This document shows, in pieces, positions 36,519 through 45,300 of a stretch of 64,000 nucleotides of DNA. A program made the position numbers and the translations under genes. The first letter of the stretch is position 1. Every line of letters begins with the position of its first letter. This DNA is from Clostridia bacterium. GTDB taxonomy: Bacteria; Bacillota; Clostridia; Oscillospirales; CAG-272. The notes beneath the pieces are model-generated. The model saw only the letters and a list, made by a program, of their open reading frames with translations, did not search any database and was not told the origin of the DNA. The stretch is taken from the NCBI GenBank assembly GCA_017411605.1, contig JAFQPR010000008.1, forward strand, positions 1-64,000, given 5' to 3'.

Positions 36519-37565
36519 TTACGCAGTCAGTGAATCTGCACCGGTTACTGCAGCGGTGCTATGTACGCAACGGAGCATATGCTTCCAGGTATTGAAGCCT
36601 ACGCCTATACGGCAACGACCATTGCAAAGAAGGTTGCGGGTATGGTTATCAATCCAGGATGCGATACTGAGAGGAACGCGATTATAGAACATATTGCCAG
36701 CGAGATTCTCGTTTGCGTCGGAAGACATGATCATAAACTGATCCGTATCGGTCTCCCAACCGGGAAGGACCACGATAGTCCAGTTACCGTACTGGGTATT
36801 GATATCGTTGTTGTTCGAGCCAACGGTACGCTCGGAGCCTACTACCTTTTTGCAGAGCGCCTCAAATTTAGGGCGGTTGCAAGGAATGATAAGAACGTCG
36901 GCAACGTATTCCATGATCTCGCCGTTTTCATCCTTGAAGTTACGAAGCTTATTCGCAGCTATACCAAGCGCCTCCTCAAGCTTTTCCGCAGTAGAAATAT
37001 CGCCGTAGAAATTATTTGACTGAGTCTTTCCTTTCATTTCAGGCGTGAAATACGGATGTTTGTTATGGAAAAGAGGAAGCTTATCCGCAGTCGTAGCGTC
37101 AACGTTTGCACCCGCGAACTTGAAGGAAGTCGAAGTACCGTTTATGAGCGCAGCGCAAGCAAACTTGGTACGAGTCTTATAATAAGCTCTTACAAGCTTC
37201 TTAGGCTCACGTTTGATATGGGAAGCTATACCGATCTTGGAATCCTCTGCCATCTCCTGAGTGATGGTGAATTCCTTCATAAAGGTATGGTGGTAAATAG
37301 TCTTGTCAAAGGTCTGAGTTATCGAGTCGTTCTCTGCACCCTGGCCTTCCTTAACAGACTTGAAGACGTCGAAATCGGACTCACCGATAGTGGTCTCAGC
37401 ATATCTGCTTGATTTTTCGATATTGAAAAGCTTCTTGAGAATAGGCTCGTTCTTTTCGCAAGCGTTAGACTCGTTCTCAATAAGCATCTTGATAGGATGC
37501 ATAAACTTGCCGTACATGGCATCGTTAGTTCCTACCATTTTTGCGTAAACAACATTATTTCCCAT
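36519..37565 (-). CDS. Major capsid protein
   Basis: The 348-aa product follows scaffold and decoration genes and precedes the adaptor. Sequence features fit a Mu-like/HK97-fold head protein: the N-terminal helix and E-loop region (AETTIGESDFDVFKSVKEGQ), a spine-helix part (SIGIASHIKREPKKLVRAYY shifted to residues about 105-130), HNKHPYF near 180 and an A-domain segment with DVLIIPCNRPKFEAL and NWTIVVLPGWETD. No signal of proteolytic delta-domain is seen, consistent with a separate scaffold. An AGGAGGTCC site lies upstream. Confidence 0.8.
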   Translation of the reverse strand: MGNNVVYAKMVGTNDAMYGKFMHPIKMLIENESNACEKNEPILKKLFNIEKSSRYAETTIGESDFDVFKSVKEGQGAENDSITQTFDKTIYHHTFMKEFTITQEMAEDSKIGIASHIKREPKKLVRAYYKTRTKFACAALINGTSTSFKFAGANVDATTADKLPLFHNKHPYFTPEMKGKTQSNNFYGDISTAEKLEEALGIAANKLRNFKDENGEIMEYVADVLIIPCNRPKFEALCKKVVGSERTVGSNNNDINTQYGNWTIVVLPGWETDTDQFMIMSSDANENLAGNMFYNRVPLSIASWIDNHTRNLLCNGRCRIGVGFNTWKHMLRCVHSTAAVTGADSLTA

Positions 37566-37585
37566 TTATATGGACCTCCTTTTGA

Positions 37586-37972
37586 TTAGAATCTTACGAC
37601 GATAATATCGCCGCTGGCGGTTGCGCCGTTAAGATCAACGATCTCGGCAACACCGTCTGTAGTGGTAGCAGTAACGGTGAGACCGTTAGTGCCAAGAGTG
37701 ACTTTAGATCCTACGGTAAGCGCAGTAGGCGCCGCGGATACGGGAACCTCATAGATCTGATTTGATTCGACCCTACCAACGGCAATTTCAGCATTTGCAT
37801 CACCGTCTGCAAGAGCAATAAAAGCAGGCTTTGCAGTCGCGCCACATTTAACGAGCTTGCCGTTCGTAAGAACGAGCGCCTCACCGGTCGAGACTGCTGT
37901 TGCGCCTACAGTGAGATACTGCGGCTCGAATACATTTATTCTGCCGCCTTCGATTTTTCTGAGACTGAACAT
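37586..37972 (-). CDS. Head decoration-like protein (128 aa)
   Basis: The protein is short, Ala/Thr/Val-rich and beta-structured (TVGATAVSTGEALVLTNGK, then VGSKVTLGTNGLTV), as is common for capsid decoration or stabilising proteins encoded just before the major capsid gene. It lies 21 bp upstream of the capsid gene and 15 bp after the scaffold gene. The role is inferred from position and composition. Confidence 0.65.
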   Translation of the reverse strand: MFSLRKIEGGRINVFEPQYLTVGATAVSTGEALVLTNGKLVKCGATAKPAFIALADGDANAEIAVGRVESNQIYEVPVSAAPTALTVGSKVTLGTNGLTVTATTTDGVAEIVDLNGATASGDIIVVRF

Positions 37973-37987
37973 ATTATTTTCCTTTCG

Positions 37988-38857
37988 TTATTTAGTTTTC
38001 TTATAAAGAGCGATGATTTCCTTATCGCTCAAATTCGGAAACATCTCTCTGCATTCCTCCATTTCGGCGCGAGAGATCTTAACCGAATTATCTTTTGATG
38101 CTTTAGGGACGTTACTTCTGAGATGGTCCTTGGTCTCGTTTATATTCTGCTGCCGGGCAGAGGATGCGGCATCTTCGCGCGCTCTGTCGGGATTTGCTGC
38201 GGTGTAGGCTTCTTTAGGCGAAAGACCGAGATCACGGAGCTCTCCAAATCTTTTGCAGTTCGGGATATCCTCAAACTTCTTGAAGTCTCTTGTTTCGGGA
38301 AATTCAGCATGAAGGGCAGCAAGATCATCACTGACCATCTTGTCAAGCAGGACCTGCCGATACACTCTTTCGGCTTCTGCGGCGCGTTCCGCCTCGGTCT
38401 GCTTCTTTTTAAATTCTTCCGGGGTTACGCCCTCAGCTTCTGCGGCATACCGCAAAAGAGAGGCATCGAGATCATCCTCGATCTTCATACCCATTTTTTC
38501 AAGAACAGTCTTAATAAGTAATGCTCTTCCGGCATTCTCTTTAGTGAGACGCTCTATCTCCGCATCCTTTTCGTCGGGTTTCGGAGTTTCTTCGGCGGGA
38601 GCGCTATCGGTATTCGCTTCCTCTGCCTGCGCTTCGGCTTCTGTCTCATCGCCTTCTCCGATGATGACGTTACCGTCTTCGTCATACTCGAGCTCTTCGT
38701 CGTCATCGACGGCATCTTCTTCCTCACCGTCGTTATCGATATTCTCGGAAGGTTCATCTTCCGTCTCTACGTCCTCGTTTTCCTCTTCGATATCTGCACT
38801 ATCAAAGCTTTCGTCGAGCTCCTCTTCTTCAAGCTCGGTATCAAGATTATCATTCAT
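37988..38857 (-). CDS. Capsid scaffold protein (289 aa)
   Basis: The first 90 residues are extremely acidic (long runs of E and D). A coiled-coil middle follows (KDAEIERLTKENAGRALLIK about 95-115) and the C-terminal helical domain is basic (DHLRSNVPKASKDNSVKISR, then FPNLSDKEIIALYKKTK). This charge layout is typical of scaffolds that bind the inner capsid wall. I start it at 38857 because AGGAGAAG lies 5 bases upstream; an ATG at 38884 adds nine residues and has no such site. The mirror-image Ser-rich reading on the plus strand is a shadow. Confidence 0.8.
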   Translation of the reverse strand: MNDNLDTELEEEELDESFDSADIEEENEDVETEDEPSENIDNDGEEEDAVDDDEELEYDEDGNVIIGEGDETEAEAQAEEANTDSAPAEETPKPDEKDAEIERLTKENAGRALLIKTVLEKMGMKIEDDLDASLLRYAAEAEGVTPEEFKKKQTEAERAAEAERVYRQVLLDKMVSDDLAALHAEFPETRDFKKFEDIPNCKRFGELRDLGLSPKEAYTAANPDRAREDAASSARQQNINETKDHLRSNVPKASKDNSVKISRAEMEECREMFPNLSDKEIIALYKKTK

Positions 38858-38896
38858 CTTTTCTTCTCCTTTCGCCATCTTCAAGACGGCTTATTA

Positions 38897-39034
38897 TTAC
38901 TTTTTGCTACCCTTACCGTTACGAAGGTCGTTACCCTTCACTACGGTCGCCTTGGGCTGATCAGGCACGGATTTAGGCGCGTTGATTATACCGGCCTTAT
39001 TTGTCGCGTATCTGTTGCTACCCTTATTCTTCAT
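38897..39034 (-). CDS. Small basic phage protein (45 aa)
   Basis: This short gene encodes MKNKGSNRYATNKAGIINAP at its start and ends NGKGSKK followed by two stop codons. AAGGAGGTAGC lies about 7 bases before the ATG, which makes translation convincing. It stands between a terminator (39076-39113) and the scaffold gene. The Lys/Asn/Gly-rich composition suggests a disordered, nucleic-acid- or scaffold-binding peptide. No family recognised. Confidence 0.75.
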   Translation of the reverse strand: MKNKGSNRYATNKAGIINAPKSVPDQPKATVVKGNDLRNGKGSKK

Positions 39035-39075
39035 AGTGGCGCTACCTCCTTCTTCAGTATTGGTTTATAAAAGAA

Positions 39076-39113
39076 AGAGCCATCCTCCACCTATGTTGGT
39101 GAAAAATGGCTCT
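39076..39113 (-). terminator. Terminator between the Com-like gene and the capsid block
   Basis: AGAGCCAT (39076-39083) pairs with ATGGCTCT (39106-39113), with a further CACC/GGTG-type inner pairing. The minus strand continues TTCTTTTATA. It has the same AGAGCC/GGCTCT ends as the hairpin at 51681-51717. Capsid genes downstream need readthrough or another promoter. Confidence 0.7.
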
Positions 39114-39141
39114 CATCTCTACGGATATATGGCTCGTATAA

Positions 39142-39309
39142 TTATTCTGTTTTTAATGTCCAGGATTGTCCGCATTTTTTGCATTTGAACGTAAGACCGT
39201 CGATTTTGCTATCTTTCAGCAGTCCAACGCCCTTGATGCGCTCTCCGCAATCGGGACAAACTATCTTCGTATAGTCTTTTCTATCGGTTTTCTTGATAAG
39301 TATAGGCAT
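39142..39309 (-). CDS. Com-like zinc-finger protein (55 aa)
   Basis: The product has CPDC (about residues 19-22) and CKKC (about 44-47) around a short KGVGLLKDSKIDGLTFK hairpin, followed by GQSW. This is the pattern of Com-type zinc fingers of Mu-like phages, where Com promotes translation of the mom modification gene. TTAGGAGGTT precedes the ATG. It is the first gene after the second dyad promoter, with a terminator right after it. RNA binding or translational control is possible, but a structural zinc protein cannot be excluded. Confidence 0.75.
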   Translation of the reverse strand: MPILIKKTDRKDYTKIVCPDCGERIKGVGLLKDSKIDGLTFKCKKCGQSWTLKTE

Positions 39310-39330
39310 TGATTTCAACCTCCTAAATGC

Positions 39331-39367
39331 ATTATAACATAAAAGTAGGTCGAAATTTTCCTAGTTT
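39331..39367 (-). promoter_or_regulatory. Late promoter with 26-bp dyad, copy 1
   Basis: A TATAAT box (39331-39336) lies 5 bp from an imperfect dyad AAAGTAGG-N10-CCTAGTTT (39342-39367, written on the plus strand). The dyad covers the -35 zone, where no good TTGACA box exists, which suggests an activator site. The Com-like gene begins about 20 bases downstream. The same arrangement recurs at 51763-51799. Confidence 0.7.
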
Positions 39368-39371
39368 ATTT

Positions 39372-42300
39372 TTATTTTTTGCCGTTTTTGAGGACTATCG
39401 TACCGTTTTTGGTCTCAAATCCGCATTTTTCGGCAAGCTCAAGCTTTTCGCTCTTGGTAAGCTTTAAGGAGAGCATATATTTAACAAGCTTCTTCTCGGC
39501 ATTTGCAGCTGAAACGTTAGGAAGATCACCGTCTTGTAAGCTATAGCCCTTAAGCGCGATAAGAAGCAGTTTTTCACCATCGCTGATATTGAGCTTATTT
39601 ATAGCGGCAACGACCTTCTTACGTTTGCTTCCGGAAATAGTTTTTCCATTTGAATCTTTATCTGAGATTATATCCTTAGTTGCGAAATGTAATTTTGCAT
39701 ATGTATCAAAGCCAACAGCTTCGTATATGATTGCCTTATCATCTTCTATACCTAAAGCTTCATTGACCGCTGCGTTGAAATAATGGTTATCGTAATAAGC
39801 TATCATTTCCGCACGCTTCTCATTGTCAGCCTTTTTGTAAGCAGATGTTTTGATAAGCCTTGCGAGCGCCTTATGCAACTTGGAATATTCATCCCGGATA
39901 GCCTGCTTCTGATTTGAAGTCAGCTCGTATTCTACGCCGTCGCGAGAGATATCATCGGGAATATCTCTCGGTAGTACGTTTTTACCGTCTTTCGCAAGAG
40001 CGATAAGCTCGTTAATCAGTTCCTTGCTTATATCCTCTCCGAGTGCCTCATTATATATAAGGCTCATTATAAGCTCGGTTTTCTTACCGTCACCGTCCTC
40101 AATAGCTTTTTCAAGATCGGTCTTGAAGTTTTTCTCGTAGAACTTCATATCTACCTTATAAGCAGCCGTTGACGAAAAACGCTTTGTAAATCCATAGAGC
40201 ATATTATAAATATTCCTTGTGGGTAATCCAAATAATTGACCAACAGAATATGAAAAACTACGTATATAACGGTTGATTTTTTCCATACTGGGATCTTCCT
40301 CGTCAAAAAGCTCAAGAGATGCTTTACCGAGAGACACCGCGCTGCTAAGCAGATCATTGATTGCCGAGTAGCTGAAATTATCAAGCTCGTAACCGTTCGT
40401 TATGTACTCATATATATCGTTAAGCAGCGGCAGACCGCCGATAATATTACCGCCCATATCAACGAGCATAGTCTTTACAGTTTCTTCTTCATCGTCCTTG
40501 TTGTAAAGCCAACGGAAGAGCTGAGCTATTCCCGCCATAAACGCGGCGACCGAAACGAGCGCGGCGACCGATTTTGTTAACTGCTTTTTAGCTTTCTTTA
40601 TATCAGAGTCATACGTTCCGCTACCGTCTGATTTAGCTTTCTTTTCTAAGGCTTTTAGCTCACCGTATGCGTCAATAACTCTTCCCGTTATCTTCATTGC
40701 ATCGGAGCGGAACATCGTTAAGCTACGAACGACCTCGTTGTTTGTACGCATGGCTGCGGAGCGTTCTGTAGCCATAGAGTTCTGCTGAGTTTCAAGCAAT
40801 ACCTTTTCCAGAAGCTTTCCCGCGGCGATCTTGTTTTCTTCTGTACCGATCTTACCACCGCCGTCCTTCTGTACCTGAACCTGGCAAGCTCCAAACAGCC
40901 GTCCAACGACAAAATTGTCCATAATGCTGATAGGCTTAGTAAAGATATCAGTCCACTTACTGACCTTATCTATGGCACCCTCAGCTTTTATGACAGTCTT
41001 ATCATAATGACGAAGTTTTGCATACTCGCAATAATCATCAACGCCTGCAGACGATATTCCTATTCCCTTAACTACACTTCCGAAGTCAAGAACACTTGAC
41101 GAAGCAAATAACGACGAAAGCTGTGTTACAAGGACCTTCAAATTCGCGCCGAGCTGGAACTTAACGTACGAACTTCTTATCCAACGAAGCGCCGCCATTC
41201 CTTCAGAAGAATCGCGTGGAATGCCCTGCAGATCGGATATCAAATCTCTGAAGTATTTTCCGTCATCCTTCCAAACGCTTGCGCTTTCGGTTGCTACGCT
41301 GACAGGATGATTAGGATTATCCGCAGTATCCATATTGTAAAGCACGTTATAATTTTCTATAGCGCCGGACATATAGGTATATTTACAGATATCGTGCAAA
41401 TGCCTATTAAAGAGAGCATCAGCATTAATTATAACAAGCTCCTGTCTCGCACCTTTTACGGTGTTTTTATTGAACGAAGCATTTGTTGCTCGGTTCACGT
41501 CAGAGAGATGCGTTGTATCAATGTTCTTTGCGATATTTCCTCTTGCTATAGGATAATAATAGTCAAGAGTCGCATTCGAAAATCCAAGACGTTCCATATC
41601 GCGCTCAACCTTCATACGTCGAAGATCCTGATTATACATTCGTTCAAGGATTGCTATATACTCTTTATCTGCGGCTGTAAGCAATGATTCAAGCTTTGAA
41701 ATCTGTGCCGCTACCGCTGCGTCAAAGTCCGCCTGTTTCAGATCCTTGCTATCTTCGATAAATCCGGGAACACGATAGGTCTTTTGTTTTCCCCACCACT
41801 CAACGCTCATTGAGTAAGCGAAGCCGTTAAATGCAAGTCCGGCTTGCGCATGCTTTCGCTTCATCGTCATATAAAGACCGATAAGATGCATTTTAGGAAT
41901 ATCAAAGCCTCTGTATTTCACGAGTTCTGCAGAAGCAGTTTTTACGTATTCCTTATGCTGTTTAAGAAAAGCGTCGTAATCCGCTCTTATATTCATCTCT
42001 GCAATAGAAGCTTTCTTCGCAGCCTCGCGGAGTTCTTCGACGATCTCCGTATAGAAACCGCGCTCGTAGTTATCAATGCGCTTAGCAACGGTCATTGGCT
42101 CCATAAACAACGTATCATATTTAAAAGCAAGTGTTCTTGCAAGTCCTGCGTCAATCATGGGATTGTTCTGCAAAAGCTTTACGTACTCCTTTGCGATCGG
42201 GAGCGCCTCAACCCATTTGCCCTGGCGGAATACCTTGTTATAACTCTCGATAAATTTAACGAAGTAAGACATTATCTCGTAAATCATCTCAAGCTCGGCT

Positions 42301-45300
42301 TTATCAAATCCGTTTCGTTGCTCCAAAGCAATATAATTAATAGCATCTGCAATACTTTCGTTATAAAGATCGGGAGCATCGCCCTCTTTTCTGTCAGACT
42401 TTGCAAGCATCGGATTATCTCTAGTATACCACTTAGCAAGCTCCGCAAAGTATCCTCTGATCAGCTTTGGCTGAATGGCATTACCACGATAACTTATGTT
42501 TGCAAGCTTCTCAATAGAATCTCTGAATATTTCCGCATTAAACTGCGTTGCATTATAGAACGTGCCTTTTTTAAGGTCCTTGAGCTGCTGAGCCTTATGA
42601 GTAAGCAATCCGAGCAGTCTGTCTCTGCCCTTGATATTATCTCTTTCAGCCTTCCAGAATTCAGCGCGCTCCTTATAATACGCAAGCTTGTTTTCAATAA
42701 ACTTCGTATATTTGGACTTCTCTCCCTCATTTACAAACGCATCTGATATCAGCTCCTCGACGCCTTGTATCATCAAATCAATTTCCGAATCCGGGACGTC
42801 AAGATACTTGGATGTCCACTTATCTTTAGCGGTTGCCAAAGCTTCTTCGTATATATCATTGATAGCAAGGAAAGCTTCAACAGGATGCATATCCGCAAGA
42901 TATTCCATTCCCGGCATCTCACGCGATACGTCTGTTACGAATACGTCCATAGGATAACCGAGCTTTGTTTTCCCTGAACTGTTTTTCTTGTATCCCCATC
43001 TGCTTTGAATACTGCGGCGGCCCGCAACATCACGCAGATGCTTAATTTCTTCAATATCAGACTCGGAGAACGTTATTCTCTGTATACCGCTGCGAAGATA
43101 TGCAAGCTTTTCACGCGCTGCCTCAGCCTCGGGATTATTCGCCCTGGACTCCGAAAGCATCTTACCTACAACAAATACTGCCGTATCGTGAGCGAACTTA
43201 TTGCGCTCCTCAATGCTAGTACAACTGTTTAAACCTTCCCACAGCGACTCCGCTATTGCTTCGCGCGTTTTAGCCTTAAAGTCTCCCGCGCTGCTGAAAC
43301 GAGAGATAATATCAAAGGCAAGCTTCTTGCTATATACCTTTTCGTGAGTATAATTAGCCTTGAGCTTGTTTATCTGCCCGGTGCTCATATTTTTCGAGCG
43401 AGCCGACGGCTTAATAATTTCCGTTTTTTTACTGTTGACATTTTGCTTAGGATGTGATATACTATTAGCAGAAGACTTTTCGTTAATAGTTCTCAACCAC
43501 TCATACAGTTGAGGATTAACTTGCGATAGGTCTTCTTTTTCGTATTTTATAACCGCACTATTCTTTTTAAAAAGTCTTTTTAGATAATTTTCGTGAAGAT
43601 CAAATACGGTTACTACCAAATTAAAATAATCGTTTTTACCCTCAAAATCTTTCACTGTTTCAAATTCAACAGATATAATCGCTTGACCATTTTTAACAGG
43701 TATATGAGTCAAAAGTAACCTTCGCGACTGATTTTCCTCACCGTTTTCCGTTTTAGTTGATAAAATTACGTCTGGCTCTTCAAGATATTTTGGTAAATCA
43801 CCGAGTACATCTGCGCCGAGCCCATGATAGTGTCCATCTTGTACACCGGTATCTCGTATTGCTAAATATAACGCATCACGACGAATTAAAATTTTTCTAT
43901 CCTTGCTATTGCTTAGTGAATCAAGTATGATTTTTGGCGTGTGCTCCATAACTAGGACAAACGGCGATTCTCTCTTTGCTTCCAAATACGCATCATCGCT
44001 TATTTTTTCAAGCGACTTAGCAGCATTTTGTAATGATTCTCTCGCATCAAACATTATTTTGCCGCGATTTTGTGGAGAAGTTGTTTTTTTCTCGCTCGCT
44101 GCGGTAAGGGCATCGGCAAACGCTGCTTTAAGCTTTTTTGCAGTTTTACGCATATCTGCGATATACTTACCTTCTGCGGAATCGGGTTTAAGTGTACGGT
44201 AAAGCTTGTCTATCTTGTTAAAGAGGTTATCAAAGAAACGTTTTATTGCATTCCAAAGCCCTTTATTTTCGGTTTTAAGAGCCGAGAGCTTCTTTACGAG
44301 ACTTCCGTTCGCAAGCATCGTCTCGCAAGCATCTGCTATCATTTCCTCGCGTGCATCCTCTCGGCTGATCTCTCTGCCATCGTTCTTAGCTTTCTCGATC
44401 TGCTTATCAATAAGCGCGTCAATGGAAAGTCCTTTTTTCGTAAAGCCCTCAGTAACTATTTTTTCAAGAGCCTCGAAATGTTCGGGGCTGTTTTCTTTTA
44501 TGAAGTGCGTAAGCTCATGCGCTGCGGTAAAGAGCATCGTTCCCTCACCGTTCTGCCCGGCGCGAAGGTCGATATGTATGCTACCGTCCGATGAATCATA
44601 CCAACCGTTAGCACTCGTCTCGCTTCCGTCACGTGATGAGAATTTACGCGTACCGTCCGACTGCTTCGTTGTCTCATAGACGTAGATATCTATACCAAGA
44701 GCATTTGCGACTTTTTCAATCGCAGTCAGATTGGTTATATCTTCCTTTGTTAGGCTCGAATGGATATCATCTGTATGAATCTTAGACGTAGGACTCGACT
44801 TCTTGAACTTAATTTTATTTGCCGCATTACCTTCAAGATCTATCTTGCCCTTTACGCTCTCCATATTGACCTTATACTGCGGTTTCGCGGCGTTCTTTGA
44901 TAATCCCGATACGTTTGCCGGGGTTGCTTCGTTGTTCGCCGCAGAAGCCGTTTTTTGCTGTTCTGAGGTAATCAACCTTCTCAGTTCATCAACGCCCGAA
45001 ACCTTTGCCCAGGATGAGTCAAAATCTCCCGACTGCATGTTTGCGAGATCTATTTCATTTGCAACCTTCGTGCCGATATCGCTATTATTAAGACGGATAT
45101 TCTGAATGACAGTGAGATCCTCTCCGAGCGCCTTTTTCAAAATAAGATTGGAGAGTCCTTCGACATTCTTCGCGTTCTCTCCAAGCGCGATAAGCCTTTG
45201 TTTGATGGCATCCTTTACTTTCGCCCTGGTATCAGCCTCTTTGCCTTCCGTTATTTTCGAATTTAGATTACGAAGCTCAAATCCCGAAAGCTCTTTACCG

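Noticed and set aside
36561..37019. 152-codon plus-strand frame inside the capsid gene
   Set aside because: It is the shadow of the capsid coding sequence and has no ribosome site.
38340..38960. Ser-rich 206-codon plus-strand frame
   Set aside because: It is the antisense of the acidic scaffold gene, where GAA/GAC codons read as Ser codons.
41844..42746. 300-codon plus-strand frame inside the giant gene
   Set aside because: It is antisense to a continuous coding frame with domain similarity, and has no start signal.
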